NCBI GenBank assembly: GCA_010093685.1
Contig: MU006222.1
Location: 248,001 to 312,000, forward strand
Source of the DNA: Ophiobolus disseminans
Taxonomy: Eukaryota; Ascomycota; Dothideomycetes; Pleosporales; Phaeosphaeriaceae
Direction: 5' to 3'
Length of the DNA: 64,000 bases
Part shown: positions 10,829 through 21,514 of the stretch, one piece after another
Layout of the letters: every line of letters begins with the position of its first letter
How positions within the stretch are numbered: the first letter of the stretch is position 1
Notes under the pieces: model-generated
The model's input: the letters and a program-made list of their open reading frames with translations, nothing else
The model's database searches: none
Told to the model about the DNA's origin: nothing
Program-made: the position numbers and the translations under genes

Positions 10829-13713
10829 TTATTTCGGCGCGGTGACAACACCCTCGTACTCTCTGCTCGCTATGTAATCAAGTGTGCGCTGGAAGTGTTT
10901 CCTTGGGTTCTCGAGGCTCGATGCGTTTTCATTGGATTGGAGGTTCGAGTGGATGAGTTCGATGAGGCCGTTGAGGTATTTGGTTGTGACCTGGAAGTTG
11001 TTAGTACTTGTTATGAAGAGACAGATAAGGGTTCGTACAGCATCGTTCTCTTGGTCGAAGTAGTACACATATCTGTTCAGGATCTCGACGAAGAGCTCAA
11101 CGGACACTGCGGCATCCATGCATGCATCGGCGACGCGAAGTGCGCGTTGTAGGCACTCCAGTACACGCTTGCCGTCGCGGTAAAGCTAGAAGATGTCAGC
11201 AAATATCACTATCTCTCAGCGCGTTGTGGATGCTCACAGTCTTCGGATCTTCTTCACCCAACGCTCTGATCTCCGTTGCCCACCACAGATGGCTCGCAAG
11301 GTATACTGCACGACACTGATCTGGCTTTTTGAGCAGCTTGCTTCCATGTAACGCACACTTGGTGATCAGGGTATCATAGTTCTCCTTGCCAAAATGTCTC
11401 GTGGTATGCAGTCCACTTGCAATGACGCACACTGCCTGAAACTGCGCTCTGGAGTCGCTAATTGCTTCCTCGTAGATTGTGAATGCTTGTGCAAAGTACT
11501 CGTATGCGACTTCTTCGAAATCGTTCTGATCTGCGACTTGGCCGCAGGCGATGAAGAGGCGGAGGGAGAGGTCCGCGGAGCCGGTGACGCGCGTGTAGAG
11601 GGTAGATAAGGTGTTGTGCATGAACTTGTAGAGGGCGGAGGATTGCGATTGCCAGTTGTCGTCGAAGTGTTCGCGCTTCTTGTATTGTCTCGCGAGCTTG
11701 AGTGATGCCGTTATTATCGCAGGAGTTGTGTATTTGACGCGCTCGTTGCCTTCCGAGAAAGCTTTCCGCGCCGCTTGGAGGAGCTGAGGTCATGTTAGCC
11801 CTATGGTCTCGATCAGCACCATCAACACGTACCTTGAACTGTGTGTCGTTGTCCTTGCCTCGGATCAGGTGTACTATCCGCGCTAACCAGCCTTGCTCTT
11901 CTATCGTCTCCTCGGTTTCTTGCGCTCTTCTTTGGATCGGTCCACCGGGATAACCTGTCGCTTGTTGTATGCCCTCTCGGATGAGAACCTTCAAAATCTC
12001 CAGTGAACTCTCGAGGTTCTCGACCGAGGTGATTGTGGTCTGGTTCCGCATCAAGCTTCGTGCAACCTCGCCGGCTACTGCTCGTCGCGTCGGATACGGC
12101 TGCGAATGTAGAAGAGGGATATAGTTTGGTAACGCTAGAGCGGTGAAGAGAGATACGTATGTCTTGATCGGCGAAAGGAGGAGGCTGAGGATCTGGCTTT
12201 GGGTTGCTTGCGAGTGTAGATCGGCGCTGTTCTGGTACTCGCCGACCTTCTGGTTTGCGAATGTCAGGACTTGGTCAATGTAGTCGAGGCGTTCAGGGTA
12301 GATGTTGAGTGCGAGATTGGCAAGCGACACCAGCAGTCCAATGGTGTCTTGTATGGGCAGTCTCTGCATCTTGACCAACGTCTGCACCTGTTCGTGGAAA
12401 ATCTCGAACAGTTTGACATTGCTGGGTATCCCTCGTCTCTTCTCAACTGCGCCCTCCACCTCAGTCGTTTCAGTATCCGCAATCGAGACTGCTGTAACCG
12501 ATGATGCCTCTGTGGGTGCGTCTTCTGTGTCTGTCTGTGCTTCGGATGAATCTCCATTTTGTTGCGATGGTGTAGGTTCTGGTTCGGCTGTCTTGTGCTC
12601 CTTTGCTATCCGCATCTGTTCTAGAAGCTGTGCGATCGACTCCTCCTCCGTTTTCCGTCGCTGCTCCGGGCTTTCCGTCTCTGCCTCTCGTTGCGCATAT
12701 GAGGATAATCGGTCCATGAGGCCTACAACGATCGATTTGACGTTGACGTGCGGGTTCAGTCGTGCGACGGCGGAGAGGAACTGATCAAGGGTATGCAGGT
12801 GAAACTCATCGGGAAAGACCTGGGTTACAACTGATATTCGTTAGCTCATGTTTTCGGGCGCAATTCGTGTCAACATGCCTTCAAGTAGATATTCCTGGGC
12901 CAGAACATCTCGACACTGGACGATCTGCTCCAACAGAGGATTCAAGATCTTCTTGTAGTTTTCCAGGTCCACGAGCTGGCTGAGCCTGACTAGGTTGCTG
13001 CCTACAAGAAGCTGCAGCTCTTGTCGTTCCTTGGTCCGCTGCTCGCGCTCCCTCGAGTGTCCCTGGTGCTGCAGGCGCACCCACAGCTTATTCATCTCCA
13101 CAAAATTTGTCAATATAAAGCTGATGGAGTCCTGCAGATTGCCCTCTGGCCCCTCGCTGTCACCTGACGGCAGGAAGTCACGCGCCTGGCCGGCAAGATA
13201 GTACCGCAGAAACAGGCCACGTATAGGGTGCTGTACTCCGCGACTCATCTCCATCATGTCCTTCATGATCTCCTTCACGGGCGCATCCTCAATGGCCATG
13301 TAGACGGTGCCGACGGTGCACATGAGGTACAGGCGGGGAATGATATTCCCGGCATACTGCACAAGCTCATACAGGTCTGCGAGGTGGTTGACGGGGTGAT
13401 TCTCCCGGAGGTAGACGGCTAGGTGCCGGAGGGCATCGAAGACGGCCATGTAGAGCTCATAGTACTGCTTTGGGCCGAGGCTGCTTGTCCGCAGCTCTGA
13501 GACGAGCGTGGAGCTGCATATATACTAATTAGAGCCAAACTATTTACTAGTGGTGACTGTGAAGGAACATGGAGCTCACCTGCACTTGAGCGCATCCATC
13601 AACTTGCCCGGTGTCTCGAGACACCTCCGCATGAGCATCGTCTGCTGGCGCACAACGGCAAGGGCATCTTCAAGCAGACGCGCCTGGTCTTCGACTGGCG
13701 GAGGCGACGCCAT
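10829..13713 (-). CDS. VPS35: retromer subunit VPS35
   Basis: Six exons on the minus strand: 13580-13713, 12879-13513, 11833-12830, 11238-11783, 11039-11185, 10829-10990, giving 873 residues, the usual fungal length. The product is the alpha-solenoid core of retromer, which sorts cargo from endosomes to the Golgi. The N-terminus contains the family block RCLETPGKLMDALK and then HPVNHLADLYELVQYAGNII and PRLYLMCTVGTVYM, the VPS26-binding region (PRLYLM). The C-terminal half (NLALNIYPERLDYIDQVL, then YVYYFDQENDA, then VTTKYLNGLIELIHSNL) is the VPS29-binding solenoid. A low-complexity acidic insert lies around residues 385-430. Two introns are unusual: intron 2 (12831-12878) uses a GC donor, and the last (10991-11038) is 48 nt with no in-frame stop and a perfect TACTAAC. 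Both assignments rest on restoring conserved protein sequence. Confidence 0.95.
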
Positions 13714-14197
13714 TGTGTTGTTTTGGGGCGGTTAGTCCGGGGTTGTGGAGAGCAGAGCTGGTCGACGGTTAGGCACCGCCTAGTCGGTGTTGGAGGCGCA
13801 CGTCAACGGTTCGCCAAGCATCGCGCAGGGATGGTAGCTTCCCTTTCGAGCTGCGTCATCGCTCAGCCATTGCATGTCGTCTCAGATATTCTCATCATTT
13901 TGTCATCGAGTAATTGTACATTATCTACGTAGTCGCGTATATCTAGTCGCGAATTCGAAAACGCCGTTCTAATGCGTCCTCAAGCCGTTGCTATGCTGCC
14001 GTGTCCCGTATTCCTTCATTTGCCATGAACGCCCTAAGCCCAGATAATCGCTTTAACCATTCCAGAGTATGTTCGTCGAAAGAAAGTCCTAGGTGCATCC
14101 TATCATTAAGGATCATTGAAGTGCAAGCGTCTCCAGCCGGAAAACGAAAACCACGTCTTCAGAACTGGCGGGATAGTAGGAGATGGTAAGGTCAAAT
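13714..14197. other. intergenic region, no gene seen
   Basis: Upstream of VPS35 (minus) and downstream of the small secreted protein (minus). Only short shadow frames are present. No RNA gene or repeat was recognised. Confidence 0.45.
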
Positions 14198-14701
14198 CTA
14201 CGCCGATGCAACTATGGTTGGAATGGCAGCCGCAAATGTCTTGATGCGATAGTTGGTGTGCCACATCCCATTGTCGTAGTACTCGGTAGGACCATCATCT
14301 TTGGGGACCGTGACCGTGATGAAGATTGGCTTTGGCGTCTCAACTGCTTTCGATATAGTCGATGTTGAGCTTGTGGTGGTTGAGGTCGATTTCGAGGTTG
14401 GTGTCGATGTCGCGCTGGTCGTGCATTTTGAACTCGACTTGGCGGGTGCCAGTGTTGGAGCTGCTTCGATCACTGTGGTGACTTGCTGGGTGACAGTTGG
14501 TGCAGGATTGACGACCTCGACAGTCTTCGTTGATTTGATGACTGTCGTTGCTTGCGCTTCGGTTGACCCGCCGTCAACATTGATGACGGAGTAGTTTTTC
14601 TGGCGTGGTACAATGTCGCGAGGCATTGTGTCGAGCGGTAAAGCGTTGGCGACGATTGAGATGCTGGCGAGAATGGCGATGCATCGAGTGTTGAAAAGCA
14701 T
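14198..14701 (-). CDS. small secreted Ser/Thr-rich protein
   Basis: An uninterrupted 167-residue frame from ATG 14701. Residues 1-20 (MLFNTRCIAILASISIVANA) form a clear signal peptide. The mature part starts with a short stretch ending in VPRQK, which could be a dibasic-like processing site. It is followed by a long Thr/Ser/Val-rich segment (SKSTSTTTSSTSTISK) likely to be O-mannosylated. The C-terminus is more ordered (PIFITVTVPKDDG, then YYDNGMWHTNYRIKTF). One Cys is present, in KCTTSATS. There is no GPI signal, so secretion into the wall or medium is inferred. No enzymatic domain is recognised. Confidence 0.7.
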   Translation of the reverse strand: MLFNTRCIAILASISIVANALPLDTMPRDIVPRQKNYSVINVDGGSTEAQATTVIKSTKTVEVVNPAPTVTQQVTTVIEAAPTLAPAKSSSKCTTSATSTPTSKSTSTTTSSTSTISKAVETPKPIFITVTVPKDDGPTEYYDNGMWHTNYRIKTFAAAIPTIVASA

Positions 14702-15527
14702 TATGAAGAGATCAGGTAGTGTTGATGTGAAGGATGATTGTTTGCTCTAATGTTCGTTGGTGATTGAAGGAGTGTGGTGGTCGCGGATTGGTAATCGTTG
14801 GTATGGACTTGCGTAAGGGAGAAGTAGCTGTAAGACGTAGCTTTGCGTATAAGAAGTCCATTTTCGCCGGTTGCGGTGCGTAATCTCTGGTGGCAGGAAA
14901 TGTGGTGGTTGGTGTTCGTGAGGCTGGAAACCCCTGTTCGCGCTAAGATTGGCGCTAAAACTCACGCGACTGTCGGACGCATGCGCGCATCAAGTTTTCC
15001 TCGACAACACCATGTTTCGGCCTGCTTTTTCGCACGCGTCCTGATCAATATCTGCCGGTCCATGCCACTGATCTGCGCTCGCTCCAGTTTCCGACCTCAG
15101 ACTTCGGGGGCGCACCCGTCCAACAAGCAAAGCGTTTGTAGTTCAACCGAAGGTCCATGGAAGATGTTGGACCTGTGAATGGCTTCGTTTACATCTCATC
15201 ATGAAATAAGCGAATCTTTATACTGATACCTGGCTGGACACAATACTGTGTTAGGTTCATGGGATCGACGACGCCAAACGATCAAACAACAGGCACTCGG
15301 ATGTCACCGTCAATGCTCCCAATTTACGTCCACAGACCAAGCCTAGTCACGCTGCGCTCAACTCGTTCGCCGAGCCGATTTGTGGATGGAGGGTTCACTG
15401 CGGCAGAGTGTGCTACCAGCTCATGCCGTTTCGATGCTAGTCTATCTTTCATAATCTATCGATTTGGTCGATACTCATTCAAGTCTTCATTTCTCATCCG
15501 CATTTCACGTACAACGTCTGTTGCCTC
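14702..15527. other. intergenic region, no gene seen
   Basis: Promoter region of the small secreted protein (its ATG reads leftward from 14701) and 3' flank of the next minus-strand gene. Plus-strand frames here mirror the minus-strand genes or lack any domain. Confidence 0.4.
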
Positions 15528-16007
15528 TCAACCCTCCGCTGGTAACTCTTCAGGCCGCCTAGGATCATTTAATGCTCTTACGCGCATACTCCCCCTGAAA
15601 CGAGTGCTCCACCAGCGTGCGATGCCACGACCATCTAACTCAGCTGCTTGTCTCCCACTCCCATCAAGCTCCGCCTTGTATCCCAACGCTCTGCAGTCCG
15701 GTTCGACACTTCGTGAGGGAGCACTATTGGGTTTATGCCGTGCTCGAAAACCGAGGAGGAACGCTGCAATGGCGACCAAGACAACACCAATCACGACTCC
15801 AATACCGATTCCAGCTTTTGCGCCTCTTGACAAGCCCGAGCTCGTAGTTGTCGTTTCCGTCCCTTGAAGTGTCTGCTGCGGTGGCAAGCTAAAGATCGAA
15901 GTTGATGTTATCAGGGTACTAGAAGCGGGTCGTATTCCGGTAACGGTAACGACCATAATATCTGGAGAGACGGTCGGTGGTGTAGGCAAAGGAGTCACTG
16001 TTGACAT
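15528..16007 (-). CDS. single-pass membrane protein, 3' part (5' exon uncertain)
   Basis: The frame encodes a Ser/Thr/Pro-rich outer segment and then GAKAGIGIGVVIGVVLVAIA with a hydrophobic run (about residues 65-90). This is the stop-transfer type helix common in fungal type I wall-sensor-like proteins. A cytosolic tail follows with GYKAELDGSG and AELDG repeats, also common in that group. The upstream boundary looks like an intron acceptor: CTAAT branch site 12 nt before CAG at 15998-16000. A likely 5' exon (16042 up to about 16318) encodes a hydrophobic stretch (YFAFLLLALPNFA) and a Cys pair (CGRNGESC). A donor GTGGGT at 16041 would give matching phase, but is weak. Function unknown. Confidence 0.55.
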   Translation of the reverse strand: MSTVTPLPTPPTVSPDIMVVTVTGIRPASSTLITSTSIFSLPPQQTLQGTETTTTSSGLSRGAKAGIGIGVVIGVVLVAIAAFLLGFRARHKPNSAPSRSVEPDCRALGYKAELDGSGRQAAELDGRGIARWWSTRFRGSMRVRALNDPRRPEELPAEG

Positions 16008-16318
16008 TAGAGCTACTCGGCCTTGACTGAGATATACCCACGTCGCTCAGTCGCGCCAGGGACAGGCGGACAACTCTCCCCGTTGCGACCGCAATCCGGA
16101 GTTCTAGTTTGTCGTACTCCGCCTGTTCGTGAACTCATCGTGTGTTGAGCAAAATTAGGCAAGGCTAAAAGCAAGAAGGCGAAGTACCCAACACGAGTTG
16201 GGTGTTGCTTCACTCTTCTTAACTCTTTGAACCAACTGAAACACTGAAAGTTGTCCGCAGCATTCGGTCGCTCATAGTACGACTTCATTGGGTGGTTACC
16301 TCGCTTCGTTGCAGCCAC

Positions 16319-17199
16319 GCGCAGCCTCGTTGGCAGCCATTGGCAGCACCCCGCATGCCAAGATTACATTCAGGTTTCAGCCTCGCGAGATGCCATAGCG
16401 GTCTACTATAAATACGGTTTGCAGGTTGTTGGTGGCGGAAGAGTTTTCGGGGATCTGAAAACAGAATTTCGACATGTATCCTTCCTTTTACTCTGGAAAC
16501 CACACCAGTCATGTCGTCTCTCCAATTCAACGGATTTTAACACTGTTCATGTCTCTTTCTAGCATCCGCCACCAAGTCAACGACACAGAAATGTCCTCAA
16601 CATTGTACAATTTCGGGGCGGGCCGTGGCACAACGTGCAGTGTAACCAGGTACCGTTCCATAGTTTGAGGAATGTCTGCCTCCAAAACAACCATGAAATG
16701 TAGCACTTGAACACGCAGGAAGAACTTGAGCGCAGTAATAAGGCTACGTTTCCAAGATTTAGGTGAGTCATGGTTCGAAGATCTAGTTCATGAGTCACCT
16801 GTCTTTCATTTCACTTCATATCACACGGCCAATAACAGCGTCCGGGAAGGGGAAAACCACAACCGGAGTAGCTCGACTAACATATACGACCATCGTGTCG
16901 TTTACGGGTGAATATGTGCGACGGAGTTCGGCTGCATGCGCCCGCGTGTTACGCTTGCATTTCCTCCACGCACGATCTCTCCTGGCATGAGTCAATATTC
17001 GCTGGAGTACAAGAACGCGTTTTCTCTCAAGTGTTCTTTTTCCACCTTCAGTTCCAATCTTCATACTCTCTTAACACCAATTGTACCTTTGCTTGCACCC
17101 ACATCGCCAGTCGATAAGCACATTCAAGCACGAATTACACCTTCGACCAACCCATTGGATATCAAATCCATCCTCCCACCTATCAGCCTCCGCTCGAAC
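16319..17199. other. gene-poor stretch
   Basis: Contains a plus-strand TATA-like TATAAATAC near 16406 and a few short frames. One open frame runs from 16936 into the small gene at 17200 and may be its 5' extension. Nothing else can be supported. Confidence 0.3.
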
Positions 17200-17457
17200 A
17201 TGGCATCTCAGATCGCATCCCAAAGCTCGCCACATTCGAGCCTCGGCCAATCTGAACCTCATTCGACCGTCGCCTCATTCCCAACCACGCGACTGCCGTA
17301 CTGGCGCGACGTACGCGTTCAAGTCGTCACCGAGACTCGACTCATCATCAATACACAAGGCAGAAGGGTGGTGGAGAAGAAGAAGTATCTAGAGTACCCG
17401 GAAGGATGGAGTAGTGAGCGCGAAGATAGCATTGGGGATAGCGACGACTCGCGGTGA
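17200..17457 (+). CDS. hypothetical 85-residue protein
   Basis: ATG 17200 opens an 85-residue frame: a Ser-rich N-terminus (MASQIASQSSPHSS), then LPYWRDVRVQVVTETRLIIN and GRRVVEKKKYLEYPEGW, and an acidic end. The frame is open upstream to an ATG at 16936, which would give 173 residues, but that extension is low in coding texture. The alternating charged/hydrophobic core looks like real coding sequence, yet no domain is recognised. It is followed by a spacer of about 500 bp with no gene. Confidence 0.4.
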   Translation: MASQIASQSSPHSSLGQSEPHSTVASFPTTRLPYWRDVRVQVVTETRLIINTQGRRVVEKKKYLEYPEGWSSEREDSIGDSDDSR

Positions 17458-17962
17458 CCGAAAGGAGGATTTGGAGGACTACACGGCCCCAGCGCTGTTA
17501 TACTGCGAAGGGCTGTGCAAGACGAAAAGGTTATTGGTTCTTTGGGCACGGAAAAAAGGTTCACGGAAAGCGGGAGGGGAAAGGAATTCATCTTTCTTTT
17601 GGATGCGTACACAATTACACAAGCAGTGGTTACAGCACTCTTAGATGGGGTGGGAAATTAAAAGTGCTGTTTGGAGTTTCGAGATTTTGTGCTTGCTGAG
17701 CGTGGCGGAGTACGCGACTACAGCCCCGAATGGAGCTTCTGAGTAACACTGCGCCCCAAATCAAAGCAGCCGCCGAGGCGCAGCTCGATCAATTTCTTTA
17801 GGTCCGTGATGGCTTTGGATGACGAATATATTATGAAGTGCATACGCTGCCTCTAAGACGTTTGTAGGCCCCGACCTCCCATGCTCTCAGCCTTGCAACC
17901 GTCTTGGAATTGTCAGTCGATGCACTGGTCTAAGATGGCCAGCACCATAACCGCTGGGGAAG
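17458..17962. other. intergenic region, no gene seen
   Basis: Upstream region of the HET-domain gene. No domain, RNA gene or repeat is recognised in it. Confidence 0.4.
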
Positions 17963-19300
17963 ATGATAGACTGGATACAGAAGTCAAAAGCGCACTTGAA
18001 GGAAAAGGGCCCCTGGAATAAACCCAAGACTTGCCATGGAGGGCAAACCCCGCTGACCCATCCCACTGTTGTGCATAACTCCATCCAGGATTCCGATCAT
18101 AGTTCCACGGACGACTTTACGCATGAGCCATTAGACACGACTCGACGCCATATTCGATTGATTCGCGTACAGCAACACGCGCGAGCTCCATGTTTGCAAT
18201 CTGTCGATGACAGCATCCATTGCACAATTAGCAACTTCATAGCCGATTCAGCTCCACCATATATTGCGCTATCTTACACCTGGGGCGCTCCTAGTCCAAC
18301 ACGAGTCATTTTGATCAATGGAAAGCGCTTCGCCGTCCGGGAGAACCTGTACCACTTTCTCGACACCTTCAAAACACACAGCCATTCCAAATCCTACCTA
18401 TGGATAGACCAATTGTGTATCGACCAAACAAACAATTTGGAGCGCAACCACCAAGTAGGCATGATGACCAGGATATATCGAAGATGCACCTTCGTCATCA
18501 CCTGGCTCGATGCATCTGCCAAGAGCGCAGCTCAAGAGTTGAATTCCGGGAAGAAACAATATCTCGACAAAGTCGCTTTCCGGTCACTGAATCACCTTCT
18601 CCACAACCGCTATTTCACACGCCTCTGGATCGTCCAAGAAGTCCTCCTTGCGCCACGCGTGCAGATCGTATGCGGCAATATCTGGCTCGAATGGGACAAA
18701 ATCCGGAACGCCATCATGGCGCTCACAGATTCTCGACGTGAACGCCTACCGGACGCTATGTGGCTTTTCCGTATGAAAGAGGAGCGATGGTCGGAATATA
18801 CCTGCGCGGGAAAACGCGGGCTGCGATTGTCTCTGAACGAGTCACTGTCCCTGTACTCGGGCTTGAAGTGCGAAAATTACCGCGACAAAGTGTACGGCCT
18901 ACTTGGACTGGTGCACGGCGACTCACAGCGCCCAGATCTCGACTATAATAAGTCGCTCCAAGTAGTTTATCTTGATACAGTCAAGATTTTACTTGCACAG
19001 AACCAGTCCGAATGCACGCTGCGGCAGTCCGTAGGTACAGCCTTGTATTTGAGTCAATGCATGGAATTTTCTAAACAAGATCTGAAAGCGTTGACAAATA
19101 TGTTCCGGGATATCTCGGAGCTGTGCGCGATTGATGCTTTTGGGCTCAAGAGCTCGGCGTGTCCGATGAGCCATTGGTGGTGGTTTGAGTCGGGGGGCGA
19201 GAGGTATTATTACTATGATAATTGCAGGTCCTTTGACATGCGAGAAGTTGGTGGTGCGGGCCAGAATCTGATCTACGATAGTTTGGAGACAGGATCGTGA
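17963..19300 (+). CDS. heterokaryon incompatibility (HET) domain protein
   Basis: A single-exon frame of 445 residues from ATG 17963. The HET domain occupies about residues 95-230, with the hallmark blocks YIALSYTWGAPSP (about 99-111), LWIDQLCIDQTNNLERNHQV (about 146-165) and MMTRIYRRCTFVITWLDA. RLWIVQEVLLAPRVQIVCGN (about residues 216-235) and YRDKVYGLLGLV are the usual following motifs. HET proteins act in the cytosol in non-self recognition after hyphal fusion and can trigger cell death. The domain is TIR-like. No NACHT/WD40 partner domain is present. The C-terminal ~60 residues are unusual (WWWFES, YYYYD) and lack a known domain. The nearest plus-strand gene is more than 2 kb downstream; a minus-strand Zn2Cys6 regulator lies tail-to-tail. 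Confidence 0.93.
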   Translation: MIDWIQKSKAHLKEKGPWNKPKTCHGGQTPLTHPTVVHNSIQDSDHSSTDDFTHEPLDTTRRHIRLIRVQQHARAPCLQSVDDSIHCTISNFIADSAPPYIALSYTWGAPSPTRVILINGKRFAVRENLYHFLDTFKTHSHSKSYLWIDQLCIDQTNNLERNHQVGMMTRIYRRCTFVITWLDASAKSAAQELNSGKKQYLDKVAFRSLNHLLHNRYFTRLWIVQEVLLAPRVQIVCGNIWLEWDKIRNAIMALTDSRRERLPDAMWLFRMKEERWSEYTCAGKRGLRLSLNESLSLYSGLKCENYRDKVYGLLGLVHGDSQRPDLDYNKSLQVVYLDTVKILLAQNQSECTLRQSVGTALYLSQCMEFSKQDLKALTNMFRDISELCAIDAFGLKSSACPMSHWWWFESGGERYYYYDNCRSFDMREVGGAGQNLIYDSLETGS

Positions 19301-19416
19301 AGGACAGAGTTTGATTGAAACCCATGAGAATAAATTGGATTCGCGGACGCGGTTGTGTAAACTACAAATCGGTCTTGTAGACGTGATTTGTGTCGGTCGC
19401 ATCTTGTAGACGAAAC

Positions 19417-21072
19417 CTACATGAACTGGCCCTCGCCTTCAAGTGAGAGCGCCATCCACAAGAGCATGGACAAATCGTCCGCTCTCTCACACCAGTCGGT
19501 GAGCTCTTCTTTAGGTTCAAATCCTGTAGCCATATTCGACGAGGAGCGCTTTAGCATGAGTAGATCTCCAAAGATCAAGCCTTTTCTTCCCTTTTGCTTA
19601 CATGCATCCCTCTCTTCTTGATACCTCCTCTTCCACTCCCGGTCAGTAATTGGCTGCCAGAGTTCGCGGACGCAAGGTAATGGCATATTGATGAACTCTG
19701 GGCATTCTCCGCTCGAAGGTGATTGACCATCTATCTGGAGTAGCAAGTCAACCAAGTAAAGAAGACATCCAATTCTTTGCAAGATCGTTAGCGCTCAGGG
19801 CGACATGCACTTGACAACCAAGTTTGCGAGGACTGCATGTAGCGCAACATACCTTCTCATACTTTCCACCAGGAGCCATTCGTGACGCGTGGTGCATATG
19901 AGGTCAATATCCAGACCCCATGCACACATCTCGTAGAGTCTCTCTCCAAAGGTCTATGGTAGCGATCAAGAGTTAGCAGGAGCCTCCGACTGCTGGAGTT
20001 CTTTGCTTTGGAAGACAGACCTCGATTGTGTCAACCATCCATGCAGCGTCATGACTTGACACTATCTCTGTACATTGAGAACACAGCATACCGTACACAG
20101 CCACTGCCTGCATAGCCTGCAGCATCCGTTGTTCGTCGTAACTTTCATACTAGTAAACTTTTAGCACTTGACGAAGCGACTACTTCTTTGCGACATGATT
20201 TAGCATACCTCCACCCACATCTGTCGAACATGTGTGCATATCTGCTGCCACACAAAACCATGGCTACCTGGTAATCGAGCATGAAACATCTGGGTCAGAT
20301 TCGCACATATCGCCAGCGTTTCGGGTAAACATTGATGGCGAGAAACCGGAGGACACTCGTCGTCATTACCGAGAGCGCAGGGGGGATGTATGAATGGCGG
20401 CAACTGTTTGCCGTCGGCTAACATTCGAGTGTACTCAGTGAGACGACTTAACAGCATCTTAGCTGTCAGTGACCCCTGCTGAAGTGATCTCGTTCTTGGA
20501 GAAAGATTTGTCGCGCTGAATACTGCGAGTGATTCCGGGACATCGAGGCTATGAATCACGTGAGATACATCGATTGGCAATGGTGCCAAGAGCCCGGAAT
20601 ACTCCATAGGTATTTCAAAATTCAATAACCACGAAGGTGATTGAGCATTGAGGAAGGAGGGATATGTAAGACCACCACCAAAGTCATCCACAGAACTCGA
20701 AACTGCCGTTTCGACCGACGATAACCATCCATTTTGGTGTTGAGTATCTTCTAGCTCGGCATTCAGATCTAGTGGTTGGGCATTCTTGACAGACATAATT
20801 AATGCCACAGCTGCTGTGTCGCTGACGCAGGATGTCGCCCCGACCGTGGCTTGGGTGGTGGACGTCTGACATTCGGCCACCGAAAGGGTACCCGCTGCTG
20901 GCCTAATGGATCGAAAGCCATTCAGTTTACGGTGCTCGTAGCTACGAGCAGCATTAGGCGTGTAGTAACACTGTACATTTCGCCTTGCGCATCGTGAACA
21001 AGGAGCCGCCAATGAGCATCGTGCTTTAGCAGAGCGGCAACTCTCGCAGGATTTGGGCCGGCGGGTAGGCAT
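19417..21072 (-). CDS. Zn(II)2Cys6 transcription factor
   Basis: Four exons on the minus strand: 20209-21072, 20021-20149, 19853-19953, 19417-19774, encoding 483 residues. The N-terminal GAL4-type cluster is complete: CESCRSAKARCSLAAPCSRC followed by ARRNVQC, with spacing C-x2-C-x6-C-x5-C-x2-C-x6-C (about residues 9-35). The middle is Ser/Thr-rich. The later exons encode helical sequence (YDEQRMLQAMQAVAVYGMLC, then TFGERLYEMCAWGLDIDL) typical of the regulatory region of fungal cluster regulators. The nuclear factor binds CGG half-sites as family knowledge. Phases of all three introns agree. It is divergently arranged with the reductase at 21515, so the 442-bp shared region may be its target, which is an inference. 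Confidence 0.9.
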
Positions 21073-21514
21073 AAACGGAGAAACGGAAACAGTTGTGGAT
21101 GGAAAAAGAATGATGGCGTCTCTTCTCCGGCGCTGACAGTCGATGGGATCTCACCGTGCACGCACCGGAGTTGTAGGCAAATGGCATGCGACTTCCTGCC
21201 GGAAAATACAGCCAATCACGACCCGCCTCATGAGTCAGCGTTTCCAATCCGGCTTTCAGCCTCTACAGTTTCAATCTCTTGCTTCATCACCACTATCGAT
21301 TCGTCAATGCTCCGACGTGATCAATATGCTGCGCACCAAAATAGAGCCGAAGAATATGCTGCGCACCACAGCAGAGCCGAAGAAAAATGTATTCGTGTAT
21401 ATATATATATATCATGGTATAGCCAAAGATGGCAGGCACCTTTTTATCAGTCCCTTCACGAAGCGTCCACGATTCTGATTTCAACCCCTCATATATTTCG
21501 GTCGCTCACTAACA
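21073..21514. promoter_or_regulatory. divergent promoter between Zn2Cys6 regulator and AYR1-like reductase
   Basis: 442 bp separate the two start codons. It holds a 30-bp tandem duplication (21323-21382) and a (TA)n tract near 21398-21412. No CGG-N-CCG pair was identified by eye with confidence. Confidence 0.5.
21323..21382. repeat. 30-bp direct tandem duplication in a divergent promoter
   Basis: Two adjacent 30-bp copies (21323-21352 and 21353-21382), each starting AATATGCTGCGCACCA and ending AGAGCCGAAG, differ at only a few central positions. Confidence 0.85.

Noticed and set aside
15259..15867. 202-codon plus-strand frame
   Set aside because: It is the antisense shadow of the single-pass membrane protein on the minus strand and has no domain.
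16400..16560. possible lone TATA-headed array unit (TATAAATAC near 16406 followed by CATGTATCC)
   Set aside because: The A-rich block and the ATG block are not at the offsets seen in the two arrays, so similarity may be chance.
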